Source: an uncultured Bacteroidales bacterium (GTDB lineage Bacteria; Bacteroidota; Bacteroidia; Bacteroidales; Muribaculaceae). Taken from it: a DNA stretch of 8,739 nt. The DNA lies in NCBI GenBank assembly GCA_900547755.1, contig URIC01000059.1:1-8739 (forward strand). Reading direction: 5' to 3'. Under the pieces are notes generated by a model, which saw only the letters and a list, made by a program, of their open reading frames with translations, did no database searches and was not told where the DNA came from. Of the stretch, positions 1 through 5,266 are shown in pieces. The position numbers and the translations under genes were made by a program. How positions within the stretch are numbered: the first letter of the stretch is position 1; each line of letters opens with the position of its first letter.

Positions 1-21
1 CAATATTTTTAATAGTCAAGG

Positions 22-144
22 CTAAAAATAACGAAAATTTCCTTTGTCCGCCATATTTCCGTCATAATCCGGCAGCGTCTCAGTCACATAGCCCGCTATG
101 CTCCTTCGACTTGTCCGGATTCTGCCTGGAAATCTGTCGCCCAT
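22..144 (-). CDS. Candidate 40-residue small protein, unknown function, embedded in a palindromic element
   Basis: A short minus-strand frame opens with ATG at 144 and ends with TAG at 22. It encodes 40 residues beginning MGDRFPGRIR and ending MADKGNFRYF. The peptide is basic in its first half (several Arg) and acidic in the middle (TETLPDYDGN), with no signal peptide, membrane helix or recognisable domain. The start sits in an A/T-rich stretch, and an AGGCTG motif lies 20 nt upstream of the ATG, at similar spacing to the leaders of mtnN and aspartokinase in this window. The same DNA contains nested inverted repeats (see the repeat at 55-133), so it may be a structured repeat or non-coding element that happens to be open. 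I do not recognise a family. Whether it is translated cannot be decided from one copy. Confidence 0.35.
   Translation of the reverse strand: MGDRFPGRIRTSRRSIAGYVTETLPDYDGNMADKGNFRYF
55..133. repeat. Nested inverted-repeat element
   Basis: The outer arms are ATTTCC (55-60) paired with GGAAAT (128-133), and AATCCGG (66-72) paired with CCGGATT (115-121). These are separated by a 5/6-base internal loop. Inside lie AGTC (82-85) with GACT (108-111), and an apical palindrome CATAGC-CC-GCTATG (87-100). The arrangement could fold as one long hairpin in RNA or DNA of either strand. It resembles REP- or MITE-like dispersed elements in architecture. No transposase or target-site duplication is visible, so this is structural description only. 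Confidence 0.5.
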
Positions 145-157
145 AATTAACGTTTAT

Positions 158-177
158 TTTTAAACAGCCTCTAAACA
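158..177 (-). repeat. Copy 1 of 20-base motif, inverted relative to copy 2
   Basis: Read on the minus strand, the sequence TGTTTAGAGGCTGTTTAAAA is identical over 20 bases to plus-strand 775-794. The two copies face each other around the thioredoxin-lipoprotein gene. This copy lies between the stop of that gene and the start of the small 40-codon frame. Confidence 0.75.
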
Positions 178-187
178 ACCCCTTGTC

Positions 188-658
188 CTAAATAAATTCC
201 ATTATCGCCTCCTCTATACCCGTAGGGTCGAATCCTTCCACGCGGTAAAGCTCGGTGTTCATCGTAGAGTCGGAATAAATAATCACAGTGGGAATGGAAT
301 TTACATTGTTCTTTTGCGCCAATGCCTTGTTCTCATCCACGTTGACAGTACGGAACACCGCCTGTCCGGCATAAGTCTCTTCCATCTGCCTGAAGTATGG
401 TTTCAGTTTCTTGCAGGGAGGACACCAGTCAGCGTAAAAGTCCACCACATAAGGAGTCTTGCCGCTCGTCGCCTCTACCGCGTCAGGGTCAGGCTGGCCC
501 GGTGCCGCGACCGGCACTTCCTCATAATATGAATACACCTCCGAGGCGGTGTCGTCAGTCACCGCGGAGTCACCGGCTTTGCCTGTGTTCTTGCCGCCGC
601 AGGCAGAGAGCGTTACCGCAACGGCTGTAACGAATGTAAGCAATGATATTTTTTTCAT
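188..658 (-). CDS. Thioredoxin-fold lipoprotein with CPPC active site
   Basis: This 156-residue protein is probably exported, lipid-anchored and active as a thiol-disulfide oxidoreductase or reductant in the cell envelope. Residues 1-19 form a lipoprotein signal peptide (MKK, a hydrophobic stretch, then LSA before Cys20, which would be acylated). Residues 21-65 are a low-complexity, Ala/Asp/Glu/Pro-rich linker. Residues 68-156 are a compact thioredoxin domain: VVDFYADWCPPCKK with the redox pair Cys79 and Cys82, VNVDEN near 106, and the cis-proline loop SIPT with Pro123. CPPC replaces the CGPC of classical thioredoxin; such variation is common among thioredoxin-like envelope proteins. The client protein is unknown, and no partner such as a DsbD homologue is adjacent. 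An AGGA lies five bases before the ATG; I found no TAnnTTTG promoter upstream. The gene is flanked by the 20-base inverted motif. Confidence 0.88.
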   Translation of the reverse strand: MKKISLLTFVTAVAVTLSACGGKNTGKAGDSAVTDDTASEVYSYYEEVPVAAPGQPDPDAVEATSGKTPYVVDFYADWCPPCKKLKPYFRQMEETYAGQAVFRTVNVDENKALAQKNNVNSIPTVIIYSDSTMNTELYRVEGFDPTGIEEAIMEFI

Positions 659-774
659 CTTGTCCTGTATGTTTTATTCTCGCGGGAAACTGCGGTATTA
701 CAGCCGACACGGTCGGATGGCTTCGCGCCGATTCTCCCCTGTTGTTTCCCTTAAAACGTTCTTATATCGGTTAA

Positions 775-794
775 TGTTTAGAGGCTGTTTAAAA
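775..794 (+). repeat. Copy 2 of 20-base motif
   Basis: This is a perfect 20-base inverse copy of 158-177. It lies in the 223-base gap between the thioredoxin gene and mdh, directly beside the hairpin at 797-835. Unlike copy 1, no ATG follows at the appropriate distance on its strand, so here it does not act as a gene leader in any obvious way. Confidence 0.75.
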
Positions 795-796
795 CA

Positions 797-835
797 GACA
801 CCCTTTCCCGCCACTGACAGCGTAGAAAGGGTGTC
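797..835 (-). terminator. Probable transcription terminator downstream of mdh
   Basis: A perfect 11-bp stem, GACACCCTTTC (797-807) with GAAAGGGTGTC (825-835), encloses a 17-base loop. It lies 46 bases beyond the mdh stop. In the mdh direction the stem is followed by TGTTTTAAA, a weak U-rich tail. An intrinsic terminator for mdh is the simplest reading. The stem is symmetrical and could also stop plus-strand transcription, where the sequence after it is CTTATATTATT. Confidence 0.65.
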
Positions 836-881
836 CTTATATTATTCAGGCCGCGACGGTTGCGGATGCCCTGAAGGCCTA

Positions 882-1811
882 TCAGCAGGGCAGAGCGGCG
901 TTAGTCTTGTGGACGGCGGCTGCGCTCTTGGCGAAGAGAGCCTTCTCCTCCTCATTGAGGTTGAGCTCGACAATCTTCTCGATACCGTTCTTGCCGAGGA
1001 TACAGGGAACGCCGATGCAGAGGTCCTTCTCGCCGTATTCGCCTTCCAGGAGGGCGGAGCAGGGAATCATGGCCTTCTGGTCGTGGATAACGGCCTCTAC
1101 CACCTCGGCTGCAGCCGCACCGGGAGCATACCAGGCGCTTGTACCGAGCAGCTTGGTGAGTGTGGCGCCACCGACCATTGTGTCGGCAACCACCTTGTCA
1201 AGTGTCTCGGCGCCGAGAAGTTCGGTTACGGGCACACCGCGATATGTGGCGAAACGCTTCATAGGAATCATGGTCGTGTCGCCGTGGCCGCCGATTACAA
1301 AGCCCTCGACCTCGTTGGGATTGGCGTTCAGAGCCTTGCTCAGATAGTATTTGAAACGGCTGGAGTCAAGTGCGCCGCCCATACCTATGATGCGGTTCTT
1401 GGGCAGGCCGGAAATCTTGTGGATGAGGTATGTCATTGTATCCATAGGGTTGGAAACGCAGACAATGACAGCGTTGGGGCTGTGAGCCAGAATACTTTCG
1501 GTGACCTGCTTGACGATGCCGGCGTTAACGCCAATCAGTTCTTCGCGGGTCATGCCGGGTTTACGGGGTATTCCGGATGTGATGACAACGACGTCGCTGC
1601 CCTCGGTGGCTGCATAGTCGTTGGTGACACCTTCAACGCGGGTGTTCATGTCCAGCAGATTGGCTGTCTGCATCATGTCCATGGCCTTGCCCTCGGACAC
1701 ACCCTCTTTGATATCGATCATCACTACTTCGTCGGCGACCTCGCGGATGGCCATTACATTTGCTGCGGTTGCGCCTACATTACCGGCGCCTACAACTGTA
1801 ACTTTTGACAT
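882..1811 (-). CDS. mdh: Malate dehydrogenase (NAD-dependent, LDH-like type)
   Basis: This enzyme interconverts malate and oxaloacetate with NAD(H) in the cytoplasm. In anaerobic Bacteroidales it serves the reductive branch from oxaloacetate to fumarate and succinate. The 309-residue length is normal. The Rossmann motif GAGNVG is at 8-13, and Asp33 in the VVMID strand selects NAD over NADP. The substrate loop IPRKPGMTR (81-89) carries Arg83 where lactate dehydrogenases have Gln, which indicates malate specificity, and also Arg89. Further along are Asn121 in SNPMD, Arg152 in DSSRF, and the catalytic His176 in GGHGDT paired with Asp149. The start is supported because the Rossmann strand begins at residue 3. 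The gene has its own probable promoter about 100 bases upstream and a hairpin terminator downstream, so it is likely monocistronic, with possible readthrough from the YrdC/YciO-family gene upstream. Confidence 0.97.
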   Translation of the reverse strand: MSKVTVVGAGNVGATAANVMAIREVADEVVMIDIKEGVSEGKAMDMMQTANLLDMNTRVEGVTNDYAATEGSDVVVITSGIPRKPGMTREELIGVNAGIVKQVTESILAHSPNAVIVCVSNPMDTMTYLIHKISGLPKNRIIGMGGALDSSRFKYYLSKALNANPNEVEGFVIGGHGDTTMIPMKRFATYRGVPVTELLGAETLDKVVADTMVGGATLTKLLGTSAWYAPGAAAAEVVEAVIHDQKAMIPCSALLEGEYGEKDLCIGVPCILGKNGIEKIVELNLNEEEKALFAKSAAAVHKTNAALPC

Positions 1812-1864
1812 AATTACCTGTTATTTAAGTATTTAATTTTGAGTTAATATCTATCTCTCAGTCC

Positions 1865-1883
1865 GTCCGGAGCACCTCCGGAC
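1865..1883 (-). promoter_or_regulatory. Hairpin in the mdh 5' leader
   Basis: A perfect 8-bp stem, GTCCGGAG (1865-1872) with CTCCGGAC (1876-1883), has a 3-base loop and lies about 54-72 bases upstream of the mdh ATG. No T-run follows in the mdh direction, so it is not a standard terminator for the upstream gene. It would sit inside the predicted mdh leader and could affect mRNA stability or processing. The role is inferred only. Confidence 0.4.
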
Positions 1884-1914
1884 CGGCATGGGACTACATC
1901 ATCTTTTCCGACAA

Positions 1915-1922
1915 CAAAATTA
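1915..1922 (-). promoter_or_regulatory. Candidate mdh promoter, -7 element
   Basis: The minus strand reads TAATTTTG, an exact match to the Bacteroidetes -7 consensus TAnnTTTG. It predicts a transcript start near 1910 and a leader of about 100 bases. No clear TTTG -33 box is seen at the usual spacing, so confidence is moderate. Confidence 0.45.
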
Positions 1923-1965
1923 CAGAAAAATTTCCATAATAACACCTCCGGAAAGGAAAAATTTT

Positions 1966-2568
1966 TCACTTCAGCTCTCCTTTGCCCTGACGCACTATTT
2001 CCGGCTCCGGACCCGTGCAGTCCACCACAGTAGAGGGTTCGGTCCCTCCCTCGTCTCCTTTGAGGATAAAGTCAGCCTTCGCGGCGTATGACTCGGCTAT
2101 CAAATCCGGGTTGACCATATAGTCGCAGTCCTCGGCATCTATGGAGGTGGTAAGGATAGGGTGGCCCAATGCCTCCGCTATCTTTAGCGGCGCCCCGCAG
2201 TCAGGGATACGCACTCCCACCTCTTTACGTCCCTTGAACGCCCTGGGCAATTTGCTCACTTCGCGAAAAATAAAAGTGAACGGTCCGGGAGTATTGTCGC
2301 GCAACAAGCGGAACCCCCTGTTCTCTATGCGGGCATATTCGGCGGCCATGGCTATATCCTTGCAGATTATGGATAGGGAAACCTTATCGGGCCTGATGCC
2401 CTGCAACCTGCATATACGCTCCACTGCCTTGACATTGAGCGCGTCACACCCCATGGCATAGAGGGTGTCAGTGGGATAAACCATAAGCTCTCCTTGTTCA
2501 AGACGCCCGGCTATCTCGCGCGCCTGACGCTCGGAAACGGTGTTGTTCCAGATTCTGTATTCGTCCAT
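1966..2568 (-). CDS. YrdC/Sua5/YciO-family protein, threonylcarbamoyl-AMP synthase-like
   Basis: The 200-residue single-domain protein belongs to the superfamily that makes L-threonylcarbamoyladenylate from Thr, bicarbonate and ATP, the first step of t6A37 tRNA modification. Visible signatures are YPTDTLYA (31-38), SLSII (64-68), NTPGPFTFI (92-100), VGVRIP (117-122), PSTVVD (178-183) and RQGKG (193-197). The SLSIICKD and NTPGPFTF segments read more like YciO than classical TsaC, and there is no C-terminal Sua5 domain. It could therefore be the cell's TsaC or a YciO-type paralogue whose physiological role is less settled. A good promoter lies just upstream, giving a leader of roughly a dozen bases. 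The gene is divergent from mtnN and precedes mdh on the same strand with a 154-base gap. Confidence 0.88.
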   Translation of the reverse strand: MDEYRIWNNTVSERQAREIAGRLEQGELMVYPTDTLYAMGCDALNVKAVERICRLQGIRPDKVSLSIICKDIAMAAEYARIENRGFRLLRDNTPGPFTFIFREVSKLPRAFKGRKEVGVRIPDCGAPLKIAEALGHPILTTSIDAEDCDYMVNPDLIAESYAAKADFILKGDEGGTEPSTVVDCTGPEPEIVRQGKGELK

Positions 2569-2585
2569 TTACCTTGCAATTTTCA

Positions 2586-2617
2586 CAAAGTTAGGCATTT
2601 TATCCGAAGTCCGCAAA
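2586..2617 (-). promoter_or_regulatory. Promoter of the YrdC/YciO-family gene
   Basis: On the minus strand, TTTG (2617-2614), a 20-base spacer and TAACTTTG (2593-2586) match both Bacteroidetes promoter boxes with standard spacing. The predicted start is near 2580, about 12 bases before the ATG at 2568. Confidence 0.7.
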
Positions 2618-2625
2618 ATTTTTGC

Positions 2626-2633
2626 TAATTTTG
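2626..2633 (+). promoter_or_regulatory. mtnN-luxS-transporter operon promoter, -7 element
   Basis: TAATTTTG matches TAnnTTTG exactly and lies 35 bases before the mtnN ATG, predicting a leader of about 30 bases. The -33 region at about 2598-2605 has only a T-run rather than TTTG. It falls within the spacer of the opposing promoter, so the two promoters share DNA. Confidence 0.6.
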
Positions 2634-2668
2634 CACTGCTTTAAAGGCTGATAATAAAAAACGAACTT

Positions 2669-3358
2669 ATGATTATAGGTATAATAGTAGCCATGAGCAA
2701 GGAGCTGGACATGCTTCTTCCGCTGATTCGGGATTTGCAGGCTCCTTCGGAAATCAACGGTTTTAAATTTCACACGGGCTCCATAGGGCATCACGGAGTG
2801 ATAGCCATGCAGTGCGGCATAGGCAAAGTAAACGCCGCCATAGGAGCCATGACCCTGATAGACAGTTTCCACCCGGACTATATAATCAACAGCGGTGTGG
2901 CGGGAGGCACAGGTGTCGATTCCCATGTGCTTGACCTGCTCGTGGCCGACGGCGTGGCCTACCATGACGTGTGGTGCGGTCCCGGCACCGTTTACGGCGC
3001 CGCTGCCGGATGCCCCACGGTATTCAAGCCCTGGGACAAAGTAATCTCTATATGCCGCCGACTTATGCCCGCCGGTGAGAAGACTCGCTTCGGCCTTATA
3101 TGCTCCGGCGACAAATTTATATGCAAAGAGTCCGAGGTCAAAGAGATAAAGAGTCATTTCCCCGAGTCGCTGGCCGTAGACATGGAGTCCGCCGCCATCG
3201 CACAGGTCTGCTCTCTGCACGACATTCCCTTCAACATCCTGCGTGTCATAAGCGACACTCCCGGACAGGAGGAGAACATTTCGCAATACGAGAATTTCTG
3301 GTCCGACGCCCCAAAGGAGACTTTCAGCGCACTTACATCAATTTTGAACGAAATCTGA
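2669..3358 (+). CDS. mtnN: 5'-methylthioadenosine/S-adenosylhomocysteine nucleosidase
   Basis: This cytoplasmic enzyme removes adenine from SAH, giving S-ribosylhomocysteine, and from methylthioadenosine. It relieves product inhibition of SAM-dependent methyltransferases. The 229-residue length is typical. Catalytic residues fall at the positions expected from E. coli MtnN: Glu12 in AMSKEL, Glu173 in AVDMESAA and Asp196 in RVISD. Other family signatures are CGIGKVNAA (49-57), NSGVAGG (74-80) and SGDKFI (146-151). The position of Glu12 confirms the start. It is first in a three-gene operon, with luxS beginning 10 bases after its stop, and LuxS consumes its product. An AGGCTG motif lies 18 bases before the ATG; there is no Shine-Dalgarno site. 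Confidence 0.96.
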   Translation: MIIGIIVAMSKELDMLLPLIRDLQAPSEINGFKFHTGSIGHHGVIAMQCGIGKVNAAIGAMTLIDSFHPDYIINSGVAGGTGVDSHVLDLLVADGVAYHDVWCGPGTVYGAAAGCPTVFKPWDKVISICRRLMPAGEKTRFGLICSGDKFICKESEVKEIKSHFPESLAVDMESAAIAQVCSLHDIPFNILRVISDTPGQEENISQYENFWSDAPKETFSALTSILNEI

Positions 3359-3368
3359 CAAACCGATT

Positions 3369-3845
3369 ATGGACAAGATACCCAGTTTCACTGTCAATCA
3401 CCTCACCCTCACCCCCGGCGTGTACGTCAGTCGCCGCGACATAACCCCTTCGGGCGATGAGCTCACCACCTTCGACTGCCGTATGACGGCACCCAACCGC
3501 GAACCCGCACTTTCCATTTCCGCTCTCCATACCATAGAGCATCTGGCAGCCACTTACCTGCGCAATGAGTCCAAATGGAAAGACCGTGTCATATACTGGG
3601 GGCCTATGGGTTGCTGCACAGGAAACTACCTTATACTCAGTGGCCACCTTGAAAGTATGGACGTTCTCCCTCTTTTACGCGATGTTTTCCGCTTCATCGG
3701 CTCTTACGAGGGTATGGTGCCCGGTGCCTCTCCCCACGACTGCGGCAATTATCTGCTTATGAATCTACCCGAGGCCCGCATTGTGGCTGCCCGCTACCTG
3801 AAAGTATTGGAAGACCCTGCCTGCCCCACATCATACCCCGCATAA
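3369..3845 (+). CDS. luxS: S-ribosylhomocysteine lyase LuxS (AI-2 synthase)
   Basis: LuxS cleaves S-ribosylhomocysteine to homocysteine and DPD, which cyclises into autoinducer-2. It recycles the methyl-cycle by-product and may feed interspecies signalling. The 158 residues carry the full metal site: His54 and His58 in HTIEHL and Cys125 in HDCGN. The general base Glu57 and the catalytic cysteine Cys82 in GPMGC are also present. Cys82 is followed by a second cysteine, Cys83, where better-known LuxS proteins have Arg or Gln. SPHDCGNY (121-128) is canonical. The enzyme is expected to be an Fe(II) or Zn-dependent homodimer. It starts 10 bases after mtnN, and its stop overlaps the next gene's start (TAATG), which indicates translational coupling. 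No Shine-Dalgarno site is seen. Confidence 0.96.
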   Translation: MDKIPSFTVNHLTLTPGVYVSRRDITPSGDELTTFDCRMTAPNREPALSISALHTIEHLAATYLRNESKWKDRVIYWGPMGCCTGNYLILSGHLESMDVLPLLRDVFRFIGSYEGMVPGASPHDCGNYLLMNLPEARIVAARYLKVLEDPACPTSYPA

Positions 3846-4786
3846 TGAGCAGACATTCCTCCTTCAGAAGCGTCCTGAAAGACTGGATGCTTCCTATAGC
3901 TATGGCCGGCGGCGTCATATTCTACAACTGGATTGGCTATCTGCAGTTCCTCTCCCCCTACCTGATTTTCTGCATGCTCACCATCACATATTGCAGAATC
4001 AAGCCTTCGGACTTCAAAATAGGTAAATTCCAATGGAGTCTGCTGTTGGCGCAGATGCTTATGGCCGCGACAGCTCTTTTCGCGCTTATGCCTTTCAGCC
4101 ACACTGTGGCCACCGGCGTATTCATCTGCATATTCGTGCCCACAGCCACCGCCGTGCCCGTAATCACCGGTATGTTGGGTGGAAGCGTCACACATGTAGC
4201 CACCTACTCGCTGGTATGCAACCTCACTGTGGCCATAACCGGCCCCGCCATCCTGGCGGCTATCGGCGACCACCCGGAAATGACGTTCACGGAGTCCTTC
4301 TACCGCATCTGCTCATCCGTGCTTCCCCTGCTGCTATGCCCTATCGTCACCGCATTAGTACTGCGCTATTCCTGGCGAAAAGCCCACCATGTGCTGGCAG
4401 ACAACCAGGCCGTATCCTTCTATATGTGGGCCGTGGCCCTGTTTATTGTGGTAGGGTCCTCCGTCAGCTTCATAATCAAGAACTTCGCCCTGTCCCGTAT
4501 GCCGGAGATTTTCGGTCTCGTAGCCTTCTCGGCCGTGGCCTGCGGACTGCAATTCTACGTGGGGCGTAAAGTGGGCGCGCATTTCCGCGACAAGGTTACG
4601 GGCGGACAAAGCCTGGGACAGAAAAACACAGTGCTTGCCATCTGGCTGGCCCTTACATATCTGGACCCTATCGCCTCGATTGCCCCGGCAGCTTATGTGG
4701 CGTGGCACAACATAGTCAACTCATATCAGATAATCCACTTCCACAAGCAACAGAACAAAGTACATAAGGAGACTGCGACAAAATAA
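3845..4786 (+). CDS. BASS/SBF-type membrane transporter, substrate unknown
   Basis: A 313-residue inner-membrane protein with about nine or ten hydrophobic segments (roughly 13-30, 33-50, 63-82, 88-108, 115-140, 152-173, 190-210, 220-240 and 260-290). The tail is hydrophilic, basic and cytoplasmic-looking. The segment PTATAVPVITGMLGGS (99-114) resembles the broken helix of bile acid:sodium symporter folds, and a polar/proline segment at about 252-293 fits the second broken helix. Family assignment is by pattern, not by search. The ATG overlaps the luxS stop by one base, so it should be translated with luxS. Genomic context suggests a substrate tied to the SAH/AI-2 route, such as DPD/AI-2, homocysteine, methionine or adenine. 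This is inference; BASS relatives also carry organic anions, pantoate and 2-keto acids. It converges on the GtrA-family gene with a 30-base gap holding no clear terminator. Confidence 0.8.
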   Translation: MSRHSSFRSVLKDWMLPIAMAGGVIFYNWIGYLQFLSPYLIFCMLTITYCRIKPSDFKIGKFQWSLLLAQMLMAATALFALMPFSHTVATGVFICIFVPTATAVPVITGMLGGSVTHVATYSLVCNLTVAITGPAILAAIGDHPEMTFTESFYRICSSVLPLLLCPIVTALVLRYSWRKAHHVLADNQAVSFYMWAVALFIVVGSSVSFIIKNFALSRMPEIFGLVAFSAVACGLQFYVGRKVGAHFRDKVTGGQSLGQKNTVLAIWLALTYLDPIASIAPAAYVAWHNIVNSYQIIHFHKQQNKVHKETATK

Positions 4787-4816
4787 AACACGAGTCGGGA
4801 ACAGGCTCATCGTATG

Positions 4817-5257
4817 TCAGGAATGTTCCATACGGGCCTCACGCTCCTTTTTACTCTCGAAACGGCGCGAAGTGAGCGCATAACGCACCAGCAGGTAGTT
4901 TACCGGCACCGAGATGCACATAGCCGGAAGAAGCGCCAGGTCAGGTCCTGTCATTCCCTTGAATATAGCCACGAGGCCTGTCTGCAATCCCATATTTACA
5001 AGATGGCTGACAGTGAAGCCTATCCCCTTCTTGGCGGTTGGATGTGTATGGAATGTAAAGAAGGTGGAAAGCAGGAAGTTGAACACAAAACTTATGGCGT
5101 AGCTTATAAGTGTACTCGGCACGGCAGGCACGCCCACCGCCGACACGAAAACAATATATATGCCGTACTGAAGAGCCGTGGCAAAGCCTCCTACCAGGCA
5201 GAACCGTATCATCTCGCTGCGTCGCGAATTACCGGTTATCTTGATTTTTGCACTCAT
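4817..5257 (-). CDS. GtrA-family small membrane protein
   Basis: A 146-residue protein with four predicted membrane helices (about 17-39, 47-68, 80-100 and 106-126) and a charged C-terminus (SKKEREARMEHS). It shows GtrA-family marks: an N-terminal basic segment leading into RFCLVGGFAT (18-27), SFVFNFLLSTFFTF (56-69) and VPVNYLLVRYALTS (117-130). GtrA proteins are thought to help move polyprenyl-linked sugars across the membrane for cell-surface glycan modification, but the role of standalone members is often unknown. No glycosyltransferase is adjacent. It lies 9 bases downstream of engB on the same strand and is probably co-transcribed with it. The pairing does not by itself suggest a shared function. 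Confidence 0.88.
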   Translation of the reverse strand: MSAKIKITGNSRRSEMIRFCLVGGFATALQYGIYIVFVSAVGVPAVPSTLISYAISFVFNFLLSTFFTFHTHPTAKKGIGFTVSHLVNMGLQTGLVAIFKGMTGPDLALLPAMCISVPVNYLLVRYALTSRRFESKKEREARMEHS

Positions 5258-5266
5258 GCTTCCAAA

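Noticed and set aside
704..716. Short hairpin CCGAC-ACG-GTCGG upstream of the thioredoxin gene
   Set aside because: A 5-bp stem is expected by chance in G/C-rich DNA, and there is no adjoining T-run or promoter.
549..1808. 419-codon plus-strand open frame opposite mdh
   Set aside because: It is antisense to a clear malate dehydrogenase, has low-complexity content without a recognisable domain, and arises from codon bias of the real gene. There is no promoter at its start.
1925..1942. Five-codon minus-strand micro-frame (MEIFL) behind a perfect GGAGGTG near 1949-1943
   Set aside because: The spacing is good, but Bacteroidetes rarely use such sites. The frame lies just upstream of the predicted mdh transcript start and is short enough to be chance.
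2600..3286. 228-codon minus-strand open frame opposite mtnN
   Set aside because: It is a shadow of mtnN, whose catalytic residues are all in place; its start would lie within that gene and its end in the promoter region.
4787..4816. Possible bidirectional terminator between the convergent transporter and gtrA-family genes
   Set aside because: I could find no convincing stem-loop with a T-run in the 30-base gap.
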